A DNA stretch of 64,000 nucleotides from Nitrospira sp. (GCA_005116965.1 SWDG01000025.1:109515-173514); one strand, 5' to 3'; positions 39,413-49,260 are shown, counted from the first letter of the stretch. Numbers and translations are program-made. Notes: generated by a model from the sequence alone, not told the origin.

Positions 39413-40600
39413 TCAGGATTGGGGAATGGTGGGAGTTGATTCCGTCACTGAAGGCTTTGTCTGACTCCACGGAACCGCCTTCACCGGCGCGCCAGGACCG
39501 ATTTTCATCATCCCATTCACGACCACACGATCACCCTGCTTGAGGCCCGTATCAATCAGCCACTGCTCCCCCCTCCAGTCGGAGGCGACCACGCCACGAA
39601 TCTGGACCTTCTCGTCCTGATCAATGACAAAGACGAACGGCCCTTGGGGCCCCTGCAACACGGCTCGCTGCGGGACAAGAATCGCGTCGGTCTTCGTATC
39701 ACCGGTAAATCGAACCTTGACGAACTGCCCCGGCAAGAGAGTACGCGTGGGATTGGGAAACGTGATGCGTGTTTGCCGTGAGCTAGTTTCCGCTCGCAAA
39801 CCAGGCTCCAACAAATCGAGCACCCCTTCCTGTGGATAAACGGTCCCATCCATGAGCGTAAGCCGACCTCGCAACTGATAGACTCCCGGATGGGTGATTC
39901 GCTTTGCCTCGATGTCCCGTCGTCGCTTCAGGATGAACGTCTCCGGCACGTTGACCACCACATACATGGGATCAACCCGATGGATCGTGGTCAAGAGATC
40001 GGTTTGAGCCGAGACCAACCGCCCTTCATAATAGCGACTGCGCTCAATAAGCCCGGTGATGGGGGCCGTAATGAGGGTATTATCCAGATCGAACTGCGCC
40101 TTCATCAGATCGGCCTGAGCCCCTGCTAGTGCAGCATGTGCCGACAGCTCTTCTGCAATCGCATCATCCACGTCCTTCTGGCTGACGGCCTGTTCAGCAA
40201 GCAAGGGTTTCACCCGTGCGAGATTCTGCCCGGCTTGGACGACGCGGGCCTCCGCTTGTGCAATCTTGGCCTTCGCACTCGCTGCCACCGCCTTAAACGG
40301 AACAGGGTCGATCTGATACAGCCGATCACCTTTTTTCACATCGCGGCCTTCTGGATAGAGGACCGCCTTCAAAAGTCCCGTCACCTGCGAACGGATCTCC
40401 ACCGGACGAGAGGCTTCGGCTTGGCCAATAAATTCAGGTTCATCAGGAACGGTCTGCGTCTGAACCGTGACGACTTCCACTTGGGGTATCGGCGGCGCTG
40501 GCATGGAACCGGCCTCTTGCTTGCACCCAGTCGAGAGCGCGATCGCCACCAGGGCAAGACACGTCGAGACACCGTGTACCAACTGACGCTGTTTCAGCAT
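39413..40600 (-). CDS. RND efflux periplasmic adaptor (AcrA/MexE type)
   Basis: 395 residues from ATG 40600 (AAGGTGG five bases upstream). Lipobox in ALSTGC makes it a lipoprotein. MFP core: IRSQVTGLLKAVLYPEGRDVKKG, a coiled-coil hairpin (about 100-165), and LITAPITGLIERSRYYEGRL with the beta-barrel after it. First gene of the efflux operon, 13 bases before the pump gene. Links the pump to the OprM-like channel at 34818. Confidence 0.93.
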   Translation of the reverse strand: MLKQRQLVHGVSTCLALVAIALSTGCKQEAGSMPAPPIPQVEVVTVQTQTVPDEPEFIGQAEASRPVEIRSQVTGLLKAVLYPEGRDVKKGDRLYQIDPVPFKAVAASAKAKIAQAEARVVQAGQNLARVKPLLAEQAVSQKDVDDAIAEELSAHAALAGAQADLMKAQFDLDNTLITAPITGLIERSRYYEGRLVSAQTDLLTTIHRVDPMYVVVNVPETFILKRRRDIEAKRITHPGVYQLRGRLTLMDGTVYPQEGVLDLLEPGLRAETSSRQTRITFPNPTRTLLPGQFVKVRFTGDTKTDAILVPQRAVLQGPQGPFVFVIDQDEKVQIRGVVASDWRGEQWLIDTGLKQGDRVVVNGMMKIGPGAPVKAVPWSQTKPSVTESTPTIPQS

Positions 40601-40741
40601 ACGACCCACCTTATTCTGTATTCCTCACCAAACAAGAGCCCAAGAAGACAAACGTGGCATTGTACGCAGGTCACTCAGTCCGCAGCAAGCCAGCACCCGA
40701 TAAAACTGCTCCTCTTTCCAACAACCACACACCACCACTGT

Positions 40742-41083
40742 TCAAGATTGATCATCAGTCCTGCTCGATGTCTGCTTCCTACACGTCTCCTTCGAGGGTG
40801 CACATCTCTCCAACCTTGTGATCTCTTGAACCACACACGTCGTCAAGCAGCCGGACGCCCGCAGTTCCGCTCCCTGCTGCCACAGACTGGCCAAGAGCGC
40901 CTTGCCATCGGCATCAATGAACGTCACGCCGGTCAAGTCGATCACCGCACAACGTTCGTGGTCCTCAGACATCTTACGGCAATAGGCATTGAGCTCCTCT
41001 ACCCAGGGACCGGCTAGACGACCCTCAACCACGAGAGAAACGCTCGACCGCGCTGCATCTCGCTGAGGGGTGATCTTCAACAT
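40742..41083 (-). CDS. STAS domain protein (anti-anti-sigma-like)
   Basis: 113 residues. STAS fold: SSVSLVVEGRLAGPWVEEL at the start and CAVIDLTGVTFIDADGKALLASL, where the usual phosphorylatable Ser is Asp/Ala (DADG). That makes classical SpoIIAA-type phosphorylation unlikely; it may be a protein-interaction module only. Start ATG at 41083, eleven bases from the zinc-ribbon gene stop. Confidence 0.75.
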   Translation of the reverse strand: MLKITPQRDAARSSVSLVVEGRLAGPWVEELNAYCRKMSEDHERCAVIDLTGVTFIDADGKALLASLWQQGAELRASGCLTTCVVQEITRLERCAPSKETCRKQTSSRTDDQS

Positions 41084-41093
41084 GAACTCACCC

Positions 41094-41348
41094 TCACAGC
41101 AGTCTTCCCTCGTAGGTTCGGCCCACGTCAGTTCCGAGCTGCAACTGCCGATTCTGGAGAATCACTGGATCGACGACCTCCCCACATTGCACACAACGCC
41201 TGACCAGAGAACCGGCCTGGGCTCCACCGGCAATGGAATCGAACGACTCTTCCACCACCATCAGCCCCATGCATCTGGAACAACGGATCGAACCGGCAAG
41301 GTTCTCCCGGCCTTTCAAATTCTTCTGGGACAATCCTGTGGTTGCCAC
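41094..41348 (-). CDS. Small zinc-ribbon protein (paralogue of the 20481 protein)
   Basis: 84 residues from GTG 41348 with GGGAGG upstream. CSRCMGLMVVEESF and CVQCGEVVDPVILQNRQ give one zinc ribbon with the same spacing and sequence style as the protein at 20481-20729. The N-terminal 20 residues are basic. Function unknown. Possibly co-expressed with the STAS protein that follows 11 bases on. Confidence 0.72.
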   Translation of the reverse strand: MATTGLSQKNLKGRENLAGSIRCSRCMGLMVVEESFDSIAGGAQAGSLVRRCVQCGEVVDPVILQNRQLQLGTDVGRTYEGRLL

Positions 41349-41618
41349 GACAACCTCCCTTGTTTAAGGGCTCACGTATTGGGATGCGCAACATGTATGC
41401 CAATAGCAACTTGAATAGCTGACACTATTTAAGTAGTGGGAATCATTCTGAAGATGCTTGGCCGAAAGAGACGATCAAACTGAAGGATTGTAAGGTAATC
41501 TGCCGATCCCACGGCACGCTGCCGAAAGAGCGGCACCGTACAGCTCAACACCTTCACGGGCTGGGCTGCAGAGAGTCAGACCTATGGACTGAGCCGCTGC
41601 CCAGGGTGGTGCCGCATA

Positions 41619-42761
41619 TTAATCCAGTGTCTGGCGATACCGCTTAACCCCGATCGCCAACACCACGACCGCGAATAGAGCGATCGGCCAGAGCTGGAGC
41701 GCCACCTCCTCTACTCCATTACCCTTCAGCATGATCCCTCGGACAATCCGCAGAAAATGCGTGAGCGGCAGCACCTCCCCGATCGACTGCGCCCATTGCG
41801 GCATGCCACGAAACGGGAACATAAAGCCCGACAGCAGAAGGGAAGGCAAAAAGAAAAAGAACGACAACTGGACGGCCTGCAATTGGTTCTGCGCCAAAGT
41901 GGAAAATGTGATCCCCATTGCCAGGTTGGCCACGATGAAGATCAAAGCCGACACAAACAGCATCGGAATATTGCCGTAGACCGGCACGTTGAACAGCAGA
42001 TGGGACGCCAGAAGTATCAGCACCACCTGAATAAAGCCGACCAAAATATAGGGCAACACCTTCCCCAGCATGACCTCAAACGGCCTGGTCGGCATCGAGA
42101 GGAGATTTTCCATCGTGCCCCGTTCCCGTTCACGTGTAATGGCCAGACCGGTGATCATCACCATTGTCATGGTTAACACGACACCCATCAGCCCCGGCAC
42201 GATGTTGTATTGCGTGATGCCTTCGGGGTTATAGCGCGCGTGAATGTGTACATTGATCGGACTATCACTTCCGGCAAGATAGGCTAAGGGACCTGTCAGA
42301 TCTCGGGTGAGCGCCGTCGTCGCCAACTGGCGCAATGCGCCGATGGCATTGCTGGTCGCAGCCGGATCGGTTGCGTCGGCCTCAACGAGGATCGCCGGTC
42401 GTTCGCCGCGAAGCACGTCGCGGGAGAAGTTCGGTGGAATATTGACGACGAACTGTGCCTCACCGCGTGCCAATACCTCCTCCGCCTCCTGTTCGGTCGC
42501 CACATTACGAACAAACTCGAAGTAATTGCTGTTGCGAATCGCGTGCAGAAGCGTTCGCCCATGAGGACCGTGGTCAGCCAGCAACACCACCGTCGGCAGG
42601 TGTTTCGGATCCGCGTTGATCGCGAAGCCAAAGAGAACGAGCTGGATCAGCGGGATACCGACCATCATCCCGAAAGTCACGCGGTCGCGACGCATCTGAA
42701 TGAATTCCTTCACGACAATTGCCCCAAAACGGGACAGGGAGAACGTAGAAGACGGGCTCAT
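41619..42761 (-). CDS. ABC-2 type transporter permease (YbhR/YbhS type)
   Basis: 380 residues. N-terminal helix (IVVKEFIQMRRDRVTFGMMV), a periplasmic domain of about 130 residues (about 50-180), then five helices with LLSMPTRPFEVMLGKVLPYI and GFMFPFRGMPQWAQ as family marks. It overlaps the ATPase gene by four bases (ATGA). Partner of the ATPase at 42758; one permease only, so it probably works as a homodimer. Substrate unknown; ybhGFSR homologues export drugs or cations. Confidence 0.9.
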   Translation of the reverse strand: MSPSSTFSLSRFGAIVVKEFIQMRRDRVTFGMMVGIPLIQLVLFGFAINADPKHLPTVVLLADHGPHGRTLLHAIRNSNYFEFVRNVATEQEAEEVLARGEAQFVVNIPPNFSRDVLRGERPAILVEADATDPAATSNAIGALRQLATTALTRDLTGPLAYLAGSDSPINVHIHARYNPEGITQYNIVPGLMGVVLTMTMVMITGLAITRERERGTMENLLSMPTRPFEVMLGKVLPYILVGFIQVVLILLASHLLFNVPVYGNIPMLFVSALIFIVANLAMGITFSTLAQNQLQAVQLSFFFFLPSLLLSGFMFPFRGMPQWAQSIGEVLPLTHFLRIVRGIMLKGNGVEEVALQLWPIALFAVVVLAIGVKRYRQTLD

Positions 42762-43698
42762 GACGTGAAATGATCCGGTGCCTGTTGCATGAGGTGGATA
42801 AAGGCATCTTCAAGCCCCGTGTCGACCCGATGCCATTCATAAGGCGCTCGGCGAAACGCTGCCACTGCTGCGTCGAGCGCGTCCGGATCGTCTCCACTGA
42901 CATGGAGTCGGTCTCCGAACGCCACAGCCTGTTGCACGCCAGACTGTTGCCGGATCTGTCCAGCCAACTGATGGAGGTCCGGACCACTGACCGACCACGT
43001 CGTCAGGCTCGCACGCTGAATGACGTCAGAGACCGTCCCATCGGCGAGCAGCGTCCCGTAAGCGATATAGGCGAGTCGATGGCAACGCTCGGCTTCATCC
43101 ATGTAATGGGTCGTGATGAGAAATGTGAGCCCCTCGGCAGCCAGCTCATGAATCTGTTCCCAGAACTCTCGTCTCGCTTTGGGATCGACGCCGGCTGTCG
43201 GCTCATCAAGTAAGAGCAATTGCGGCCGATGGATCAAGCAGGCAGCCAGCGCCAACCTCTGTTTCCAGCCGCCTGACAGGTGGCCCGCAAGCTGTTGCCG
43301 CCGACCTGCAAGCCCCAGCCGTTCGAGACTCCGCTCGACGGCCTCCCGCCGATTGGGAATTCCGAACATGCGTCCGACAAAGTCTAAATTTTCGGCGATG
43401 CTCAAGTCCTCATAGAAACTGAACCGCTGGGTCATATAGCCGACAACGGTTTTGATCATTTCGCTCTCCGTAATCACGTCATACCCAGACAAGTCCCGCT
43501 CCCTTCATCAGCCTGTAAGAGGCCGCAGAGCATACGAATGAAGGTCGTCTTTCCACTGCCGTTGGGACCCAGGAAGCCGTAAATTTCCCCTCGACGCACT
43601 TGCAGCCCAATATGGTCCACAACAGTCCGCGCCCCGAACCGCTTCGTCATGCCCCGCACGTCGATGACGAGGTCTTCTCCGGTTCGAACCTGCGTCAT
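42758..43698 (-). pseudogene. ABC transporter ATPase (YbhF type) with a frameshift after the Walker A region
   Basis: First part: GMTKRFGARTVVDHIGLQVRR and Walker A GPNGSGKTTF, to GSGTCLGMT and a stop. Second part, in another frame: GYDVITESE, the signature LSGGWKQRLALA, Walker B LLLLDEPTAGVDP and the His of ITTHYMDEA. Together they make one complete ATPase of about 310 residues. The sequence at about 43484 reads GGGTATGAC where GGGTTATGAC would give the frame, so one T is missing. Either a recent mutation or a sequencing error. As written, the signature half alone could start at TTG 43492 but would lack Walker A. Confidence 0.8.
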
Positions 43699-44684
43699 CG
43701 GGCAACTCCAAATCGCATGTCCACCGGTTGGCCAGGATGCAAATTGCCTGCGACCTCCTGGTCAAACAGAACTTCAACCATAAAGACCAATTTTTCTCGG
43801 CTTCCCTGGCTGTAGATCACAGGTGGCGTATATTCAGCCCGTGGCGAAATATAGCTCACGGTTCCATGAATCGAGCCTTGTATACCATCGACCAAGACCT
43901 GTACCGGATCACCGAGCGTGATCGTCCCAAGCTTGGCTTGAGAGACAAATGCACGCACCTTGATGTGGTCAGGTGGTAACAAGACAACGACAGGCCGTCC
44001 GGCCGGCACCCATTCGCCCTCTCGATACAGCGTGTCGAAGACAAACCCTGTCTTGGGTGCGAGTTGACGCTTCTGCGCAAGATCCCATTCCGCCTTCGCG
44101 AGCGCTGCCTCCTTTGCTCGGACTTCTGCTTGAGCCTCAGCGATTTGATCCGTGCGAGAACCTAAAAGAGCCGTACTCAAGTCTGCTTCGAGCTGTGAGA
44201 CGCGCTGCTGGTTTTGATCCCGCGCAGATCGGGCCCGATCCACCTCAACCTCCACCGCCGCACCGGGCACTGCCGCAAGCCCTTCCTGACGTACGACTTC
44301 GCGCAGCGAGAGCTGCAATGCTGTTTGGGCTTGTTGTAATTGCGCCCTCAGAGAGGCAATCTCAGAGGGTCGTTTGCCTTTTCTCCGATCTTCGAGAGTC
44401 GCCCGTGCTTGGCTCAATTTTCGTTCTGCTTCATCCCTCGTGGCTTTCTCAGAGCTTTGATCGAGTGCAAACAGAGAATCTCCCGCCTTCACCTGCATAC
44501 CACGCCGCACCGATAAGGTAGCTAAAGCCCCGCCATAGGGAGACGCCACATAGACATACTCTCCTTCCGCATAGCCCTGGACCAGATCGGAGGGAGCCTT
44601 ATCGCAGCCTGTCATGCGACCGACCACCATCAGGGCGAGTAGACCGAGAAGAAACCGCTTTGAGATCCTTCGGCCATGGCTCAT
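43695..44684 (-). CDS. HlyD family periplasmic adaptor (YbhG type)
   Basis: 329 residues. Signal anchor with possible lipobox (MVVGRMTGC), barrel-sandwich GYAEGEYVYVASPYGGALAT, a long coiled-coil hairpin (about 80-200) and the second half LAPKTGFVFDTLYREGEWVP. The start ATG overlaps the TetR stop by one base (TGATG), so translation is coupled. It lies between the regulator and the ABC genes, as in cecR-ybhGFSR. Confidence 0.9.
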   Translation of the reverse strand: MSHGRRISKRFLLGLLALMVVGRMTGCDKAPSDLVQGYAEGEYVYVASPYGGALATLSVRRGMQVKAGDSLFALDQSSEKATRDEAERKLSQARATLEDRRKGKRPSEIASLRAQLQQAQTALQLSLREVVRQEGLAAVPGAAVEVEVDRARSARDQNQQRVSQLEADLSTALLGSRTDQIAEAQAEVRAKEAALAKAEWDLAQKRQLAPKTGFVFDTLYREGEWVPAGRPVVVLLPPDHIKVRAFVSQAKLGTITLGDPVQVLVDGIQGSIHGTVSYISPRAEYTPPVIYSQGSREKLVFMVEVLFDQEVAGNLHPGQPVDMRFGVAR

Positions 44685-45313
44685 CAGCTCACCGCTTTCC
44701 CTTTGGGAACCAGCGCACCTTCCAAGATGAGGTGGATGACAGCCGAATAGCCCTTCTCCACCGTGAGACCTAGCTCTATCAGCTTGGGTGGATTCATGAT
44801 GGTCTGGACGGCGCCTAGTAAAATTTCGATAATCAGGTGAATTGAGATGTCGCGCCTGATCACACCGGCTTTCTTGCCGTCTTCGAATAGCCCGCCGAAA
44901 TAGCGTCGGATCAGCTCATGTCGCCGTTGCTCGATCAGCTGAAACAGTTCTGGACTCTCACGCCCAATGTCTCGCACGAAAGCCGGCTGGATCTCCGCCG
45001 TGTGCCGTTGCAAACAGCTGAGGAACTGATGGAGTGCCATGTCGACATCAGCAGCTTGTGCCTTCGCTAACTGTTCAAGATCCGCTTCCACCTCTCTGAA
45101 TTTGTCCTTCAACACGGCCTCAATCAGCGCGGCCTTGCTTGGAAAGGACACATAGAGGGTCTTTTTACTCATGCCCAATTCGGCGGCCAGGTCATCCATG
45201 CTCACGGAGCGAAATCCGTGGGCAAGGAATTGGCAGCGCGCTGCACGAATGACTCGTTGAGCGGCAGAACGCCCGACCGAAGACACGTGCCCTTTAGACT
45301 TGCCTATCGACAT
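44684..45313 (-). CDS. TetR family transcriptional regulator (CecR/YbiH type)
   Basis: 209 residues. N-terminal HTH (RVIRAARCQFLAHGFRSVSMDDLAAELGMSKKTLYVSFPSKAA region, about 18-62) and a C-terminal TetR ligand domain. Gene order (regulator, HlyD, ABC ATPase, ABC-2 permease) matches cecR-ybhGFSR, so it most likely represses this operon and itself. A perfect palindrome at 45333-45358, 19 bases upstream of its ATG, is the evident operator. Confidence 0.88.
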   Translation of the reverse strand: MSIGKSKGHVSSVGRSAAQRVIRAARCQFLAHGFRSVSMDDLAAELGMSKKTLYVSFPSKAALIEAVLKDKFREVEADLEQLAKAQAADVDMALHQFLSCLQRHTAEIQPAFVRDIGRESPELFQLIEQRRHELIRRYFGGLFEDGKKAGVIRRDISIHLIIEILLGAVQTIMNPPKLIELGLTVEKGYSAVIHLILEGALVPKGKAVS

Positions 45314-45332
45314 ACCACCTCACTGCACCATA

Positions 45333-45358
45333 GAAACTATTATAGTATCAATAGTTTC
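45333..45358. promoter_or_regulatory. Operator/promoter of the TetR-HlyD-ABC operon
   Basis: Perfect inverted repeat: GAAACTATT (45333-45341), 8-base spacer, AATAGTTTC (45350-45358). On the minus strand a consensus TATAAT overlaps the spacer and one arm, so a repressor bound here would cover the -10. Half-site length and position are typical of TetR operators. Confidence 0.7.
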
Positions 45359-45504
45359 TTCGCGGTGCTGTCAAGCAACGATTCTTGCAGGGACACAGCA
45401 AGACCATACACCACGAACTGCTGACACTTCAGGAAATGAAACGCTCAAAAAGGCGTCACCGTCCGACAAGACAGCCGAAAGGACCAGAAGTGGAAGTCGT
45501 ACTG

Positions 45505-47040
45505 CTACTGAGGGCGGGAAATGCCGAGTTTCTGCATTTTTGATTGAAGAGTCGTTCGCTTCAGCCCTAACCGCGTCGCGGCACCCTCTGAACCACCGAT
45601 GATCCATTTTGTGTCATGTAGCGCGCGCAAGATCTGCTCACGCTCGGCCTCTTCCAGTGTTGTGGTGGGACCTGGAAGGTGACTCGCCGTCTGAAGTTCC
45701 CCGATAGGCACCTGCAGATCCGTCCCTTGCGTGAGAATGACGGAACGTTCCACGAGATTCTCCAGTTCACGAATGTTCCCCGGCCAGGCATACCGGGAGA
45801 GCACATCGAGCGTTTTAGCGGGAACCGTCTGGATATTCTTTTTCATCCGAACGGCATAGTGCTGCGTGAAATAGCGAACCAAGATGGGAATATCTTCACG
45901 GCGCTCACGCAACGGTGGCGCAGTGATTGGGAAGACATTCAATCGGTAATACAAGTCGCTTCGAAACTGATTGACCTCCACCAACCGCTTCAGATCTCTA
46001 TTGGTTGCGGCAATCAAGCGAACGCTGACCTGTATGGTCTTAGTGCTGCCGAGCCGCTCGAATTCCTGTTCCTGTAGAACGCGCAGCAGTTTTGACTGTA
46101 ACTCCAGCGGGATTTCTCCTACTTCGTCGAGAAAGATCGTCCCTTTATCGGCCAACTCGAATCGGCCGGCTTTCTGCGAAATCGCCCCGGTGAACGCGCC
46201 TCGTTCATGCCCGAAGAGCTCGCTCTCCAACAACCCGGTTGGGATCGCAGCACAGTTCAGCTTGATGAACGTGCGCTCGCTTCGACCGCTCAGTCGATGG
46301 ATGGCCCGAGCGATAAGTTCCTTCCCGGTGCCGGTCTCTCCTTGGATGAGGACCGTCGAATCGGTCGGAGCCACGACTTCGACTTGTTTGAGCACTTGAT
46401 TGAGAGACTTGCTGTCGCCGATGATGTCATCAAATCCGTGCTCGACGCGAAGCTCCTCTTCGAGGTACAGCTTTTCTTTCGCCAGCTTATCTTTGAGCTC
46501 CGCAATTTCCTGGAAGGCCAGCGCATTCTCTACCGCGACGGCTACCTGATTAGCCACCTGTTGGAGGAACTCCAGATCCACATCACCATAGGCCTCTTTC
46601 CCCAGACTCAGGAATCCCATGGCACCCAATCGGCGCGCCGCAGTGGTCAGCGGCATGAAACAAAACGAGCTGACACCATCTTCCCTCATACATCTCGTCA
46701 CCGTGGGCCATCGGTCTTCACGTGCCAGATCGGAGACCAGAAGAGGTTGCTGGGTTTGCCAAACCACGCCCGCAGGGCTTCCTTCGATGGCCCCCTCATG
46801 TCCCCCGACAAGGTCGGCAGGCACGTTGGCCTGGATCGTATGCAACCGCATGGTATTTCGAACCGGATTGTGGACAGACAGCGCGACAAAATTAACCTGC
46901 ACAACCCGAGGGAGTCGATGGGCGAGATCGCGAAACAGTTGATCGATGTCACGCTGTGCGGAGATCGCCTGCGCGACCTCGAGGAGCGCCTGGTAGCGTT
47001 CCGCGAGATCCTCACAGGGAGAAATGCCCTGCCTATCCAT
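45505..47040 (-). CDS. Sigma-54-dependent activator with GAF sensor (FhlA/NorR-like)
   Basis: About 511 residues from ATG 47040 (a TTG at 47070 is also possible). N-terminal GAF domain (about 15-175; FVALSVHNPVRNTMRLH and GVSSFCFMPLTTAARRLG), short coil, AAA+ domain with Walker A GETGTGKE, the sigma-54 contact loop ELFGHERGAFTGA and an Arg-finger region, then a Fis-type HTH (EGAATRLGLKRTTLQSKMQK). It opens sigma-54 promoters in response to a small ligand or redox signal. No target promoter was found in this window. Confidence 0.92.
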   Translation of the reverse strand: MDRQGISPCEDLAERYQALLEVAQAISAQRDIDQLFRDLAHRLPRVVQVNFVALSVHNPVRNTMRLHTIQANVPADLVGGHEGAIEGSPAGVVWQTQQPLLVSDLAREDRWPTVTRCMREDGVSSFCFMPLTTAARRLGAMGFLSLGKEAYGDVDLEFLQQVANQVAVAVENALAFQEIAELKDKLAKEKLYLEEELRVEHGFDDIIGDSKSLNQVLKQVEVVAPTDSTVLIQGETGTGKELIARAIHRLSGRSERTFIKLNCAAIPTGLLESELFGHERGAFTGAISQKAGRFELADKGTIFLDEVGEIPLELQSKLLRVLQEQEFERLGSTKTIQVSVRLIAATNRDLKRLVEVNQFRSDLYYRLNVFPITAPPLRERREDIPILVRYFTQHYAVRMKKNIQTVPAKTLDVLSRYAWPGNIRELENLVERSVILTQGTDLQVPIGELQTASHLPGPTTTLEEAEREQILRALHDTKWIIGGSEGAATRLGLKRTTLQSKMQKLGISRPQ

Positions 47041-47126
47041 AGCCTGGTAGTATGAACCATCCACGGGCAATGGCTCAAGAGCTCACGGCAGACAAGCACG
47101 CTGTGTCTATGAAGCGCTCAACGTCG

Positions 47127-47363
47127 TCAGAGCGTCTGGTGCGTCCCATCACAGAACGGCGGAGTCTTCGTGTGCTTGCACTGGCACAACGCGACGTCTT
47201 TCTTTGCATCCACGGTGAACTCAACCGGTTCAAATCCGGTCCCTTCGTGTGACCCATCACAAAACGGTTGGTCTCTCGATCGTCCACAGGAGCACCAGTA
47301 ATAGGTACCCGGCTCCAGCGAAATCACTGACGGCTCTTTTGCGGCAATGCGTGGTTGTCCCAT
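47127..47363 (-). CDS. Double CDGSH iron-sulfur protein
   Basis: 78 residues from ATG 47363 with GGAGG ahead. Two CDGSH motifs: [16 protein letters not shown] and [16 protein letters not shown], each with C-x-C-x(8)-C-D-G-[ST]-H, so two 2Fe-2S clusters each with three Cys and one His (mitoNEET/CISD3 style). Soluble in bacteria; probably electron or cluster transfer. Divergent from the antiporter gene. Confidence 0.9.
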   Translation of the reverse strand: MGQPRIAAKEPSVISLEPGTYYWCSCGRSRDQPFCDGSHEGTGFEPVEFTVDAKKDVALCQCKHTKTPPFCDGTHQTL

Positions 47364-47559
47364 GAGCACTCCTCCCTCCAAGATGGTTGAGATGAGATCG
47401 CGCGGCTGAGTATATCCTTTCGCCATAGAGTTTCGCACGTCCCGTAGTGGCGGCATAATTCGCCTCGTCTATGGTATTTTGGTCTCCCGGTCTTGTCGCT
47501 TTGCTACCGGTCGGCCACGGCAGGTCAATCGCGAAGAGAGTTCGCGTGAGAGGCGTTAC

Positions 47560-49260
47560 GTGCAGCCTGATCCCGTATTCTTTCAAGATCTTGCCATTGT
47601 ATTCCTTGCGGCTGTCGCAGGTGGCGTACTCGCTCGGCTTGCCGGGCAGCCATTGATCCTTGGCTACGTGCTGGGCGGGATCGCCATTGGCCCATTTACC
47701 CCGGGACCTACTATCTCGGGATCTCACACGTTCGATCTCTTTGCGGAGATCGGCGTCATTCTCTTGATGTTTTCGATCGGGCTTGAGTTTTCCGTGAAGG
47801 ACCTGATGCGCGTCAAATGGGTGGCTCTGGCGGGCGGCCCGCTCGGCATTCTCTTGTCCGTCGGATTAGCCATCCTGATGGGAAGCCTGATCGGGTGGTC
47901 TACGATCCAAAGCATCGTGATCGGAGCGGTCATTTCTATGGCGAGCACCATGGTCCTCGCCCGCCTCCTCGTCGATCGGGGCGAACTTCGTTCAAAACAT
48001 GGACGGGTGATGATCGGCATTACCCTTGTCGAAGACGTGGCCGTCGTCGCGATGACGGTGCTCATGCCGGCCCTTGGAGAGTTCGACTCGGGACGATTGC
48101 TCGTCATCGGTCAAGCCTTGGCAAAAGCGCTCTTGATTCTCGTGCCGGTGGGATATTTGGGCACAAAAGTTATCCCACCGATCATGACCCACGTCGCCAG
48201 GACCCAGAACCAGGAACTATTCCTACTCGTCACCCTGGCAATCAGCCTTGGGACCGCCGCCGTCACGCAGATGGTCGGACTCTCGCTCGCCTTGGGGGCC
48301 TTCCTGGCGGGCCTCATTATCAGCGCATCCAACTATGGGCACGAGACCTTGGCCCGACTGCTCTCGTTGCGAGATGCCTTCGTCGCGCTCTTTTTTGTCA
48401 CCATCGGCATTCTGATCGATCCGCGGGTCATCGTCGATAACCTTTCTCTGCTTGCCACTATGATTGGCTTGATCGTGGCCGGTAAACTCTTGATTTGGAC
48501 GACCGTCGTGCGGCTATTTGGCTACCCCTGGATGACCGCATTCCTGGTGGGTATTGGCCTCACTCAAATCGGCGAATTTTCGTTTGTCCTTGTACAGGTG
48601 GCAAAAACGGCAGGCCATGTTGGAAGTGAAGTGTACAATGCGACGCTTGCCGCTTCACTCATCACTATTCTCATGAACGCGGCGCTCGTCAGATATGTGC
48701 CCGGATGGCTTGTCCAGAGGCGTCTCACCCATGATCAGAGCGACATCGTGTCCTGGCCGCCGGAAGGCGAACCGCTCCGACAGCATGTTGTGCTGTGCGG
48801 ATTTGGACGAGTCGGCAGCTCGCTCGGAAAAGCGTTGGATGCGTTTGGCCTTTCCTATGTGGTCATCGACCGAAATCCGGACATCATTCGCCGGTTACAA
48901 GTCCAACACACTGCCTGCCTCTATGGAGACGCCTCCCACCGCGAATTGCTCGTGAAGGCCGGAGCGGCGGACGCGTCGCTGATCATCGTGGCATTGCCTG
49001 AAATTGAGCCCGCTGCATTAACGGTGGGTCGCATTCGCGATCTCAATCCAAAAGTCCCGATTGTAGCCCGGGCGCATGGACTCGCGGAAGCGGAACGACT
49101 CGGTGCACTTGGCGCGACCGAAGTTATTCAGCCAGAAGTCGAGGCATCAGCGACATTGATCCGGCATACCTTGACCTGGTTCGGGGTTCCGAAGAACCGC
49201 ATTCTGGACTACGTGGTTCAGTACCGGCAGTCCATGGAAACGAAGGGGCAAACAGGTTAA
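47560..49260 (+). CDS. CPA2 monovalent cation/H+ antiporter with TrkA-N domain (KefB type)
   Basis: 566 residues from GTG 47560 (GAGAGG upstream); the frame extends to 47479 but its first 27 residues are basic and unlike the family. Twelve to thirteen helices starting FFQDLAIVFLAAVAGGVLARLAGQPLILGYVLGGIAIGP-type (about 4-42, quoted in two parts), then a cytosolic TrkA-N Rossmann domain (about 405-520: HVVLCGFGRVGSSLGKAL). Exchanges K+ or Na+ for H+ across the inner membrane; the TrkA-N domain binds NAD(H). No KefF/KefG partner is nearby. Confidence 0.9.
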   Translation: MQPDPVFFQDLAIVFLAAVAGGVLARLAGQPLILGYVLGGIAIGPFTPGPTISGSHTFDLFAEIGVILLMFSIGLEFSVKDLMRVKWVALAGGPLGILLSVGLAILMGSLIGWSTIQSIVIGAVISMASTMVLARLLVDRGELRSKHGRVMIGITLVEDVAVVAMTVLMPALGEFDSGRLLVIGQALAKALLILVPVGYLGTKVIPPIMTHVARTQNQELFLLVTLAISLGTAAVTQMVGLSLALGAFLAGLIISASNYGHETLARLLSLRDAFVALFFVTIGILIDPRVIVDNLSLLATMIGLIVAGKLLIWTTVVRLFGYPWMTAFLVGIGLTQIGEFSFVLVQVAKTAGHVGSEVYNATLAASLITILMNAALVRYVPGWLVQRRLTHDQSDIVSWPPEGEPLRQHVVLCGFGRVGSSLGKALDAFGLSYVVIDRNPDIIRRLQVQHTACLYGDASHRELLVKAGAADASLIIVALPEIEPAALTVGRIRDLNPKVPIVARAHGLAEAERLGALGATEVIQPEVEASATLIRHTLTWFGVPKNRILDYVVQYRQSMETKGQTG

